A stretch of 18,038 nucleotides of DNA from positions 1 through 18,038 of the forward strand of contig CAYSDH010000062.1 in NCBI GenBank assembly GCA_964429805.1. Reading direction: 5' to 3'. A program made the position numbers and the translations under genes. The notes below the pieces were generated by a model that did not search any database, had not been told where the DNA came from, and saw only the letters and a list, made by a program, of their open reading frames with translations. The DNA is from CAYSDH01 sp964429805. GTDB lineage: Bacteria > Bacteroidota > Bacteroidia > Flavobacteriales_D > JABDKJ01. Positions 1 to 8,243 of the stretch are shown in pieces (the first letter of the stretch is position 1; the number at the start of each line of letters is the position of its first letter).

Positions 1-1
1 T

Positions 2-540
2 AATGCATGTAACACTATTGATGTAGACGGAACATTTGATTGTGCTTGTCCAACATCTGCTGCGATTTCTGGTGACCTGTCTTTCTGTAATGGCGAAAAT
101 GGTGACCTACAAATTGACTTCATAGGAACAGCTCCGTTTGATGTGGTCTATGCTTTTAACGGAGTTGACCAGCCAGTGATAACTACTTCTGATAATCCAT
201 ATTTCTTGAACATCACTGACGAAGGAACTTACACGTTGACTTCAGTCTCCGATGGACTATGTGTTGGAACAACTTCTGGAATATCTACAGTGAATTTTAT
301 TGAGGAAGTAAGTGTTTCTAATATCCTCGAAACTTGTGTTGCTGGAAATTACATCGTCAGTTTTGATATCGACAATGGAGACCCTGCGACTTATGCAGTT
401 CTCGGTGGAACAGGAACTCTCACTGGCAATACATTCACTTCAGACCCAATCACTTCAGGAGAAGCCTATGCTTTTGATGTGCAAGATGGCAACGCATGTA
501 ACACCGTTGATGTGGACGGAACATTTGATTGTGCGTGTCC
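2..540 (+). CDS. Giant T9SS-type repeat surface protein, upstream fragment (partial at both ends)
   Basis: The reading frame is open from base 2 to the gap at 541 with no stop. It encodes 179 residues that are clearly an earlier part of the protein continuing at 551-4113. It starts in the tail of one composite repeat (NACNTIDVDGTFDCAC). It then holds a full unit: a cysteine-bounded module with C at 86-88, an FNGVDQP turn and an SVSDGLCVGTTSG end, followed by a second module (SNILETC to GTFDCAC). That tail recurs 489 bases later at 491-540, with 5 mismatches in 50 bases. The true start, presumably with a signal peptide, lies left of the window. The frame appears to end after the gap only because ten Ns were inserted; a gap length of 2 modulo 3 joins it to the downstream frame. 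Function is inferred: an exported, surface-attached stalk or adhesin. The amino-acid composition (rich in D, N, T, S and G, with very few K or R) fits an extracellular protein. Confidence 0.85.
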
Positions 541-550
541 NNNNNNNNNN
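541..550. other. Assembly gap (10 N) inside the repeat gene
   Basis: Ten Ns interrupt the coding sequence between CC (539-540) and CATCAGCA (551-). The parallel copy reads CC-AA-CATCTGCT at 50-61, so the real insert is probably 2 bases, or 2 bases plus whole repeat units. Ten is a placeholder and breaks the frame. Confidence 0.95.
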
Positions 551-3500
551 CATCAGCAAACATGACTGGACTAATTAATCTTTGTGCCGGCAGCAGTGCT
601 TCTTTAAATATCAATCTTGTTGGTACAGCTCCATGGACCATTTTCTACTCCATAGACGGTGTTATGCAGCCAAGTTTTGTTGCCATGGCAACTCCTTATC
701 AGCTTGATGTGACTGCAGCCGGAACCTATACGCTTGATTCAGTAGAAGATGCCGTATGTCTAGGAACTGTTTCAGGAAGCGGCACTGTTAATTTGATTTC
801 AGACATCAGTATTTCCAACTTGGTTGAAACATGTATTGGTCTAAACTACACCGTAAGTTTTCAAATGAATGGTGGCCTAGGTGGAGCATATAATGTTACA
901 GGCGGAACCGTCACTGGCAATACCTTTACTTCTGACCCAATAGCCTCTGGCTCTCCCTACTCATTCCAAATTACGGATGCAAATAATTGCCCGCCATTAG
1001 ATGTCAACGGATCAGTATCATGCACCTGTTTGGCAGATGCAGTGTTAAGTGGTGGTGGTGACATTTGCGTTGGTGAGAGCACCGATCTGACCATTGATCT
1101 TATAGGATTTGGCCCTTGGGATTTGACCTATTCCATTGACGGAGTTGACCAACCAGTTCTTACTATTCTGAACTCTCCTTATACGCTGACCGTAGACCAA
1201 ACTGGTGAGTACGCCTTATCTTCTATAGTTGACGCACTCTGCCCAGGCACGGTTAGCGGAGTGGCCACTGTGACAGTTTATGACCTGCCAGAAGTGTCCA
1301 TAATTGGTGACCCACTCATCTGTCAAGGCGAGCAAGCCACGCTTGATTTCAGCATAGAGGCCGAAGGCATTTGGACTATCGACTACACCATTGACGGTGT
1401 GGCCCAGGCACCAATAGTTGACGGAGCAAACTTCTATCAAGCATTTGAAGCCAACACAGCGACTTATTCTGTGAGTTCAATCTCTGATGAATATTGTACA
1501 AATAACAACGTGGTAGATTTCTCTGTTGCAGTTTCTGCTGCTCCGACAGCCGCGCTATCTGGTGGAGGAACATTCTGCGATGGAGATTCTGTACCAGTAA
1601 ATTTTGACTTCACAGGAACCGGACCATGGACCTTAACTTATGCGCAGGATGGCGTGACTCAACCCACCTTGACAACCACTGGCGACCAAGTCAGTTTCCA
1701 GGTGCTTGACCAATCGTCATTTACGCTTATCTCAATCAGCGATGCCGCTTGTGACGGATCAGTATCTGGTCAAGCCGATGTGACAGTTTTACCAACTCCA
1801 ATTGCTCAAATAAGTGGAGGAGACATACTGTGCCAAGGACAATCTGCCGAAGTAGGAATCACCTTCCAGGGAACCGGGAATTACACATTCGAGTATGCAG
1901 AAGATGGCATACCACAAGGACAAATTAGTACCAGTGATAATCCATATCTCTTTGATGTGAGTGCTGGTGCTGACTACACTCTTCTGAATGTAACTGATGA
2001 CAATTGTCCTGGAGACGTAAGCGGACTTGCTTCTATTACCGTCAATCCAGTTCCTTCTGCCACGTTGAGTGTAGACCCCACATTCTGCGAAGGAGAAACT
2101 GGCCAAGTCCAACTTGACCTTAGTGGTAACGGTGACTGGACGGTGGGCTACACCATTGATGGAGTAAATCAGCCTGACCTTATCATTAATAGCAATTCGT
2201 TTATGCTTGATGTCACTGACTCAGGTCTCTATGAGTTGACTAACGTCAATGATGCGAATTGTCCGGGAACGGTAAATGGCTCGTCTCAGGTCACAATCAA
2301 TCCTCTTCCAAGCGCCATTCTGACTGGAAATGAACAAGTATGTGAAGGTGAGAGCGCACAGTTTAATGTAGACTTGACAGGAACTGGCCCGTGGTCTATT
2401 GAAGTGAGTGACGGCACCAACACGGAAATGGTCACAGCCTTTGCTTCGCCATACACGTATCCGGTAGATCAAGATGGTGATTATACGCTTGCTGTGGTGA
2501 GTGATTCTTATTGCGCCACAAACGGCACAGGAGCAGCATCGCTAATCGTTCACCCGCTGCCTACGGCTAACTTGTCTGGCAATCCGGTGCTTTGTGATGG
2601 CGAGTCGGACATGCTCACTGTTGACTTGACAGGTACTCCTGACTTTGCTTTTGTGTATGCCATCGATGGTGTCATGCAACCTACCATGACGTCAAATTCA
2701 CTCGATGCTCAAATCGTGACATCTGTAGAAGGTGCGTATGAACTGCTGGAAGTCTCTGATGCGTATTGCAACGGCACGGCCACTGGATTATTGAACGTGC
2801 AAAGTGTGCCGCTTCCAACTGCAGAAATTTCAGGTGATTTTGTCATCTGCCCAACTGACACAGTGGAGTTGCCGATCCAGCTCAGTGGTGCGGCCGACTG
2901 GACCATTCAGTATAGCATTAATGGCGTCAGCCAAGCGAGTATTACGACTTCCGACCCTGACTTTTTCTTGGAGACATCTGATATAGGTGTCTACGAGATT
3001 ATCAGCGTCAGCGATTTTAATTGTGTTAATAATGGAATAGGCTCTGCAGAGGTTGACCTCTTCCCTCCTATCGATGTAGTTACTTCTTCTGACACGGCCG
3101 TGTGCCTTGGACAAGTGGCAATTATTGATGGCGAGGCGAGTGGTGGAATGGGAGCCCCTTATGTCTTCACTTGGGAGGGAAGTGATGGCAACTCATACGA
3201 GGGGCAGACTGTTATAGTTGACCCAAACTCTACTACTGTCTATGTGCTCACTGTTAGTGACGGCTGCGAAGTCGAAGCGATGGGTAGTGCATTGGTGGAG
3301 GTCAACCTCGCACCGCCTATTTCTATTAATAGTCCAGACTTGGAGTTTTGCGGTCAAGGGACGGTCACTATTTCTAACACAACACCTAGTGCATTTTGGG
3401 ATGATGACTGTTTCTGGTACGTCAACGGAGACACCATACAGGGTTGTGAAAGTCTAGAATACACCTTTATGCAAGAAGGGTTGTATGATGTAGACCTCTT

Positions 3501-4113
3501 TATCTCCTCGCCAGGTGGATGCAGTGCCTTGGCAGAATTTCCTGATCTAATTCAGATTAATCCTCAGCCTATAGCATACTGGGAGTATAATCCTGAGGTG
3601 CCGACTATATTAGAGAATGTGGTCAACTTCTATGACGAGTCTCATGATGCCGACACATACTCATGGAGTGTAGTAGGCGGTGAAGAATTTGCGACAACAC
3701 CTGATGCTACATATGAATTTCCAGTCGGTGAACTTCCAGAAGAATGGATGGTCTGTGAGATGGTCTCAAACGAGTTTGGTTGTGTAGACACATTGTGTCT
3801 TCCTGTGGTAGTTTATGGCGACTTGGTTGTCTGGATGCCTAATGGATTTACACCAGATGGAGACGGGCTCAACGAGCAACTAAAGCCAGTGATAGTTGGA
3901 GGCGACCCTGAAGACTATGTATACAGAATATGGGACCGCTGGGGCAACTTGATATTTGAGACCAATGATATAGAGGCGAGTTGGAACGGAAAAGGCGCAG
4001 AAAACGAAGACTACTTTGTGCAAGATGCGGTCTATGTGTGGCAGATTGTTGTCAAACAAATTGAGTCTGTAGTGAAGAAAGAATTTAAGGGTCACGTGAC
4101 TATTCTGAGATAA
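551..4113 (+). CDS. Giant multi-module surface protein with type B T9SS sorting domain, C-terminal part
   Basis: This is the continuation of the 2-540 reading frame: 1,186 residues from 553 to the TAA at 4111-4113. In order: the last composite repeat unit (to about 1029); eight 85-residue modules (1030-3072), each with an early C-x-G, a PW-x-x-x-Y-x-x-DG-x-x-Q core and a late SVSDxxC; three Ig/PKD-like domains (about 3073-3822); and a CHU_C gliding-motility C-terminal domain (about 3823-4110) with NGFTPDGDGLNE, RIWDRWGNLIFE, WNGK and GHVTILR. In Bacteroidota CHU_C is the type B signal for type IX secretion, so the protein is probably exported through the outer membrane and tethered or released outside. 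A role as adhesin or surface fibre is inference; no catalytic domain is visible. An ATG upstream of the gap that would make a 1,194-codon frame is an artefact of the Ns. The next gene starts 22 bases downstream. Confidence 0.9.
1030..3072 (+). repeat. Eight 85-residue protein modules with a 255-bp period
   Basis: The first conserved cysteine codon of successive modules lies at 1066, 1321, 1576, 1831, 2086, 2341, 2593 and 2848, and the next domain continues the pattern at 3103. All intervals are 255 bases except one of 252. DNA identity between modules is low, so this is an old array held to constant length. Shared features are a start like SGG-x-x-x-C-x-G, a GTGPW core, a DG-x-x-QP turn, a Y-x-L strand, and an end like SDxxCxGxVSG followed by a P-x-P linker. 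Confidence 0.88.
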
Positions 4114-4135
4114 GCACGGAGACATGCTAGTCTGA

Positions 4136-5041
4136 ATGAACAAGACTTTGTCTGGTTTAGCGAACGAAAAACAGATACTTTCACAGGCGATGCAGAGAGA
4201 TTTTGAATGGCACGGCCACCGTGGTTGCAGAGGCCTAAAACCCGAAAACAGTATTCCAGCTTTCTTACATGCTATTGACCTAGGAGTCGACAGTATAGAG
4301 ATGGATGTGGTGATTTCAAAAGACAGAAAAGTGGTGGTCTCACACGAAGGGTGGATGCCAGCCGACATCTGTGAAATGCCTGATGGACGAGCCATCAGAG
4401 AGCAGAACGAAAAGTCTTTCAACCTCTACAGGATGAAGTACAAAGAGATCCGCAAGTTTAATTGCGGACTGCCTCACCCGAGGTTTCCAGACCAAGAGAG
4501 TCAACGCGTGCACCGTCCTTTGCTATCAGAAGTCATTAAAGTGGTGGAGAGTTACACCAAGCACCGTGGACTAAAACCTGTGGACTACACCATCGAGTTA
4601 AAGTGCTCGCCAGAAGAGGAGCACGTGTTTCACCCAAAGGTGTCAAAGTTTGTAAGGCGGGTAGTGAAGACAATCAAAAAGTATGGTTTAGAGGAGCGCA
4701 CGTTGCTTCAGGCATTTGACCAGCGCGTGCTCAAAAGACTTAATGAGCGGCATCCAGCTGTGCACTGTTCGTACTTAAAAGATGAAACACCTGACCTAGA
4801 AAAAGAACTCAAGGAGTTGGGCTTTATCCCTTCGGTACTCGGCTTGCGTTATGACTTGGTGACCAAAGAGATTGTACAAGAATGCGAACAGCGCGGAATG
4901 AAAGTCATCCCATGGACGGTCAACGAAGTATCGGACATGAAGACCGTTTTAGAAAAAGGCGTGCATGGCATCATCACAGATTTTCCGGATCGACTCCCAA
5001 CTCTGCTTGAGGACATGAAGAAAACGGACGCAGTAGTTTAG
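4136..5041 (+). CDS. Glycerophosphodiester phosphodiesterase family protein
   Basis: The gene encodes 301 residues of the GDPD TIM-barrel family, which hydrolyses glycerophosphodiesters (deacylated phospholipids) to glycerol-3-phosphate and an alcohol. The family motifs are present in order: GHRGCRGLKPENS (H28, R29, E37), IEMDV (E55, D57), VVSHE (H70), the TIELK strand, PWTVNE, and GIITDFPD near the end. H28 and H70 correspond to the catalytic acid/base histidines, and E55 and D57 to metal ligands. There is no signal peptide or lipobox, unlike many exported GDPDs of this phylum, so a cytoplasmic site is inferred. The ATG at 4136 is the first in frame. A second ATG at 4190 (M19) lies just before the conserved core and could be the real start. 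The gene begins 22 bases after the surface-protein stop, which might mean co-transcription. The substrate cannot be told from sequence; a non-glycerol phosphodiesterase of the same fold remains possible. Confidence 0.9.
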   Translation: MNKTLSGLANEKQILSQAMQRDFEWHGHRGCRGLKPENSIPAFLHAIDLGVDSIEMDVVISKDRKVVVSHEGWMPADICEMPDGRAIREQNEKSFNLYRMKYKEIRKFNCGLPHPRFPDQESQRVHRPLLSEVIKVVESYTKHRGLKPVDYTIELKCSPEEEHVFHPKVSKFVRRVVKTIKKYGLEERTLLQAFDQRVLKRLNERHPAVHCSYLKDETPDLEKELKELGFIPSVLGLRYDLVTKEIVQECEQRGMKVIPWTVNEVSDMKTVLEKGVHGIITDFPDRLPTLLEDMKKTDAVV

Positions 5042-5114
5042 CCCCAGATTGGCTAAAATTGAGTCACGGTGAATAAAGTGCAAGCGATTTACGTGCGTAC
5101 ACCTTGGCTATTTC

Positions 5115-5122
5115 TAACTTTG
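5115..5122 (+). promoter_or_regulatory. Putative -7 element TAACTTTG upstream of the helicase gene
   Basis: TAACTTTG matches the Bacteroidota -7 consensus TAnnTTTG exactly and ends 8 bases before the ATG at 5131. No clean -33 TTG is seen; TTTA at 5088-5091 is the nearest candidate, at 23-base spacing. If used, transcription would start almost at the ATG, which also argues against the TTG codon at 5104 as translation start. Confidence 0.45.
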
Positions 5123-5130
5123 TCTTCCTT

Positions 5131-7452
5131 ATGTCTTACCTCGATGAATTAAACGAAAGCCAGCGAAAAGCCGTGGAGCATATCCAAGGGCCTTCGATGG
5201 TTATCGCTGGTGCTGGTTCTGGAAAAACACGTGTACTGACCTACCGCATCGCTCATCTTTGTAAAAACGGTGCCGACCCATTTCAAATTTTAGCCTTGAC
5301 CTTTACCAACAAGGCGGCCAAAGAGATGAAAGAGCGTATTGCCACCATCATTGGCTACGGAGAAGCGCGCAATCTATGGATGGGAACCTTCCACTCTGTA
5401 TTTGCCAAAATACTTCGCTTTGAAGGTAACCGACTTGGCTACCCAAACAACTTTACCATCTATGATACTCAAGACTCGCGGAGTCTGATAAAGAGTATCA
5501 TCAAGGCAATGAACCTTGACGATAAAGTCTATAAACCTGCAGGTGTTCACTCGCGCATATCTGGTGCGAAAAACAACCTGATTGGCCCGCAAGCCTATGC
5601 TCAAAATGCGGAAATAAAAATGGCCGATGAGCAGTCAAACAGACCTCATATTGGCAAAATCTATATGGCCTATGCCCAGCGCTGTTTTCAAGCTGGCGCC
5701 ATGGACTTTGATGATCTTCTCTTTAATACCAATGTCCTGTTTAGAGACTTCCCAGATGTACTGCACCAGTATCAACACAAGTTTAAGTATGTGCTGGTTG
5801 ATGAGTATCAGGATACGAATTACTCTCAGTACCTCATAGTCAGAAAACTGGCTGCGGTCAATGAAAACCTGTGTGTGGTGGGTGATGATGCGCAAAGCAT
5901 CTACTCATTTAGAGGTGCCAACATCCAAAACATATTAAACTTCAAACGCGACTATCCGGACTATGCGCTCTTCAAATTAGAGCAGAATTACCGCTCGACA
6001 AAAGTGATTGTCGAAGCCGCCAATTCGGTGATTAGCAAAAACAAGGACCAGATTCAGAAGAAGGTTTGGACGGATAACATTGAAGGGGAAAAGATTCGTG
6101 TGTTCCGTGCCATGACCGACAATGAGGAAGGACGCATTGTTGCCTCAAGCATCTTTGAAACAAAGATGAATGAGCAAGCCATGGATTCTCACTTCGCTAT
6201 TCTGTACAGAACAAATGCGCAGTCAAGAAGTATGGAGGAGGCGCTGCGAAAAATGAATATTCCGTACAAGATATTTGGAGGATTATCATTCTATCAGCGT
6301 AAAGAGATAAAAGACTTGCTGGCTTATTTCAGGTTGATCTGTAACCCGAAAGACGAAGAAGCCTTTAAGCGCATCATCAACTACCCCGCTAGAGGAATAG
6401 GTCAGACCACAGTAGACAAAGTAATAGTGGCTGCGCAGACGAAGCGAATCTCCCTGTGGGAAGTAGCATGCGACCCGATGAATGCTGAGTTACCTGTCAA
6501 CAAAGGGACAGCTATGAAGCTGTTTAACTTCGTGACTTTAATAAAGCGTTACCAGACTGAACTAGCCACCAGCAATGCCTATGACTTAGGATACGAAGTG
6601 GCCAAATCAACAGGTCTGCTTAAGGACTTGCACAAGGACAAAACGCCAGAAGGAGTAGCGCGATACGAGAATATAGAAGAGCTCTTAAATGGTCTGAAAG
6701 ATTTTTCTGCTCAGCGCGCAGAAACGGACCAGTCAGACACGCTTACAGAATTTCTTTTGGACGTAGCTCTGCTCACCGATGCAGACGCTGAAGAAGAAGA
6801 AACAGACTACGTGACTTTGATGACTATACATGCCTCTAAAGGTTTGGAGTTCCCTTATGTATATGTGGTGGGAATGGAAGAGAACCTGTTTCCGTCACAG
6901 ATGTCGCTTGGGTCTCGCACAGAACTTGAAGAAGAGCGTAGACTCTTTTATGTCGCGATTACGCGAGCAGAAAAACGTGCTCACCTATCTATGGCTAACT
7001 CACGTTACAGATGGGGCAACCTCATCTACTGTGAGCCGAGTCGATTTATTGAAGAGATTGATCCGCAGTTTGTGGAGATGCCCAGCAACTGGGATATGCA
7101 GGGCGACACAGGATTTGGCGCACCTAGTTTTGGGCTTGACTCGCCTCGGACGTACAATGCCAAGCCAAAGAAAAAATACAAGCCAAAAGATGAGTCATCT
7201 TCAGGGCCAAACCGCGTGATACCGAACAACTTAAAACGCGTAAAAGGACCAGGCGCAGCACAATCCAGCTCGGGCACTGTAGACATAGAAGGGATAGACG
7301 TGGGCACAGAAGTAGAGCATGGTCGATTTGGAAAAGGAAAAGTGGTGGCCGTAGACGGTATTCCGCCTAACACGAAGGCCACCGTGTTTTTCCCAGGGCA
7401 TGGTAAAAAGCAATTGCTCTTGAAATTTGCGAAGCTCAAGGTCTTAACCTGA
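5131..7452 (+). CDS. UvrD/PcrA-type ATP-dependent 3'-5' DNA helicase
   Basis: The gene encodes a 773-residue superfamily 1A helicase that unwinds DNA in nucleotide-excision and mismatch repair and clears stalled forks. From the N-terminus: Q motif around Q11, Walker A AGAGSGKT (K32), Ia LTFTNKAAKEMKERI, Ib GTFHS, Walker B LVDEYQDTN, motif III VVGDDAQSIYSFRGA, motif IV EQNYRST, motif V TIHASKGLEFPYVYVVG, and motif VI EERRLFYVAITRA. After a basic, disordered linker, the last ~50 residues (VEHGRFGKGKVVAVDG onward) look like the Tudor-like domain that PcrA/UvrD uses to contact RNA polymerase. Length is usual for the family. A TTG codon at 5104 would add nine residues, but MSYLDELNESQ is the normal N-terminus and a promoter-like TAACTTTG lies inside the extension, so ATG 5131 is preferred. 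It follows the GDPD gene by 89 bases. No terminator is seen behind it. Confidence 0.95.
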   Translation: MSYLDELNESQRKAVEHIQGPSMVIAGAGSGKTRVLTYRIAHLCKNGADPFQILALTFTNKAAKEMKERIATIIGYGEARNLWMGTFHSVFAKILRFEGNRLGYPNNFTIYDTQDSRSLIKSIIKAMNLDDKVYKPAGVHSRISGAKNNLIGPQAYAQNAEIKMADEQSNRPHIGKIYMAYAQRCFQAGAMDFDDLLFNTNVLFRDFPDVLHQYQHKFKYVLVDEYQDTNYSQYLIVRKLAAVNENLCVVGDDAQSIYSFRGANIQNILNFKRDYPDYALFKLEQNYRSTKVIVEAANSVISKNKDQIQKKVWTDNIEGEKIRVFRAMTDNEEGRIVASSIFETKMNEQAMDSHFAILYRTNAQSRSMEEALRKMNIPYKIFGGLSFYQRKEIKDLLAYFRLICNPKDEEAFKRIINYPARGIGQTTVDKVIVAAQTKRISLWEVACDPMNAELPVNKGTAMKLFNFVTLIKRYQTELATSNAYDLGYEVAKSTGLLKDLHKDKTPEGVARYENIEELLNGLKDFSAQRAETDQSDTLTEFLLDVALLTDADAEEEETDYVTLMTIHASKGLEFPYVYVVGMEENLFPSQMSLGSRTELEEERRLFYVAITRAEKRAHLSMANSRYRWGNLIYCEPSRFIEEIDPQFVEMPSNWDMQGDTGFGAPSFGLDSPRTYNAKPKKKYKPKDESSSGPNRVIPNNLKRVKGPGAAQSSSGTVDIEGIDVGTEVEHGRFGKGKVVAVDGIPPNTKATVFFPGHGKKQLLLKFAKLKVLT

Positions 7453-7464
7453 CTCATCAAATAA

Positions 7465-7496
7465 TTGCTTGACCTTGACTTAAATACTTACATTTG
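7465..7496 (+). promoter_or_regulatory. Putative Bacteroidota promoter for DUF4290-murA
   Basis: TTG at 7465-7467, 21 bases, then TACATTTG at 7489-7496: an exact fit to the TTG-N17-23-TAnnTTTG consensus of Bacteroidota primary-sigma promoters. It lies in the gap after the helicase stop. The expected transcription start, about 7503, leaves a leader of roughly 70 bases before the ATG at 7575. Confidence 0.6.
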
Positions 7497-7502
7497 TTCG
7501 TC

Positions 7503-7550
7503 CTTGAATAGTCAGGGCGAGTCCCGAATTCTCGGGAAATACACTTCAGG
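7503..7550 (+). promoter_or_regulatory. Foldable 5' leader of the DUF4290-murA unit
   Basis: The leader contains a perfect 6-bp hairpin, TCCCGA (7522-7527) with TCGGGA (7532-7537), closing an ATTC tetraloop. It is enclosed by a possible outer stem, CTTGAA (7503-7508) with TTCAGG (7545-7550), with one G-U pair. The 9-mer CTTGAATAG occurs twice, at 7503-7511 and 7551-7559, so the second copy abuts the outer stem. There is no T tract, so this is not a terminator for the helicase gene. It matches no riboswitch class I know; a regulatory role is inference only. Confidence 0.35.
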
Positions 7551-7574
7551 CTTGAATAGCCACAATTTTCTACT

Positions 7575-8243
7575 ATGAGTTTAGAAATGGAATACAACTC
7601 CACGCGTCCAAAGCTGGATTTACCCGAATATGGGCGTAACGTAAAAAAAATGGTCAATCACGCATTGACGATTGAAGACAAATCAGAGCGTCAAAAATGT
7701 GTTGACGCCATCATTAAAGTGATGGGACAACTCAACCCCCATCTTCGCGATATTGAAGACTACAAGCATAAGCTCTGGGATCACATCTGGATCATGTCTG
7801 ACTTCAAACTTGACGTTGAGTCACCGTATCCGGTGCCGGCAAAAGAATCTTTTGAAACCAAGCCTAACAAAGTAGAATACCCAGTGGGTAAACTGCGTTA
7901 TGGTCACTATGGTAAGGCAACTCAAAACATCATCAACCTCATACCAGAGGAGAAGGATGAAGAGAAAAAGAAAGAGCTGATTAACATCACGGCTAACATG
8001 ATGAAGCGCTTCTACTTGAGCTGGAACCGTGACTCAGTGCAGGATCAGACGATTGTAGACCACCTCAATGAACTGTCCAACGGGAAATTAACATTGAAGG
8101 TTGAAGACATTGAATTCAAATCGACTCAGGAAATCTTAAGAAGTCAGAACTTTCAGCGAAATCGCAGACCAAGTAAGTCTCACCACGGACGAGGTGGCGG
8201 TAAGGGTAAAAAGAACAATAATTACAGGAAAAAAAGATACTAG
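7575..8243 (+). CDS. DUF4290 family protein
   Basis: The gene encodes 222 residues, recognised as the Bacteroidota-restricted DUF4290 family from EYNSTRPKLDLPEYGRNV, the LNPHLRD-x-x-DYKHKLWDH helix, the SPYPVP turn and the YPVGKLRYGHYGK segment. No biochemical function is established. It appears soluble and mostly helical, with no signal peptide or membrane segment. The last 30 residues are a low-complexity basic tail rich in R, K, G and N (HHGRGGGKGKK), suggestive of nucleic-acid or acidic-surface binding. Its TAG stop (8241-8243) is immediately followed by the murA ATG at 8244, so the two are almost certainly co-transcribed and translationally coupled; this pairing is common in the phylum and suggests a link to cell-wall precursor synthesis (inference). 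ATG 7575 is used; an in-frame ATG at 7587 (M5) precedes EYN directly and is an equally good start. Confidence 0.88.
   Translation: MSLEMEYNSTRPKLDLPEYGRNVKKMVNHALTIEDKSERQKCVDAIIKVMGQLNPHLRDIEDYKHKLWDHIWIMSDFKLDVESPYPVPAKESFETKPNKVEYPVGKLRYGHYGKATQNIINLIPEEKDEEKKKELINITANMMKRFYLSWNRDSVQDQTIVDHLNELSNGKLTLKVEDIEFKSTQEILRSQNFQRNRRPSKSHHGRGGGKGKKNNNYRKKRY

Larger units (their letters stand above)
2..1029 (+). repeat. Composite 489/483-bp tandem repeat containing the assembly gap
   Basis: Positions 2-51 and 491-540 match at 45 of 50 bases, offset by exactly 489 bases (163 codons). A third, more diverged copy of this tail lies at about 982-1029. If the gap is taken as 2 bases, the first module cysteine of the next unit (583-585) also falls exactly 489 bases after its counterpart at 86-88. 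Each unit pairs an 85-residue-type module with a second module of about 76 residues. High identity next to the gap suggests that further near-identical copies were collapsed or left out by the assembler. Confidence 0.85.

Noticed and set aside
529..552. ATG at 529 as the start of a 1,194-codon gene running through the Ns
   Set aside because: It is in the wrong frame left of the gap and arises only because 10 Ns were inserted; the true frame is the one open from base 2.
2..3105. CRISPR array or non-coding satellite in the repeat region
   Set aside because: The repeats are in-frame protein modules with synonymous differences and no short direct repeats with unique spacers.
3880..4422. 180-codon minus-strand open frame across the surface protein and GDPD ends
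   Set aside because: It is antisense to two well-supported genes, including the CHU_C domain and the GDPD catalytic core, and its translation resembles no family.
5104..5130. TTG start giving a helicase nine residues longer
   Set aside because: The family N-terminus matches ATG 5131, and a -7 promoter element overlaps the extension.
7026..7460. 144-codon minus-strand open frame opposite the helicase C-terminus
   Set aside because: It is a shadow of the helicase frame; proline- and serine-rich with no motif.
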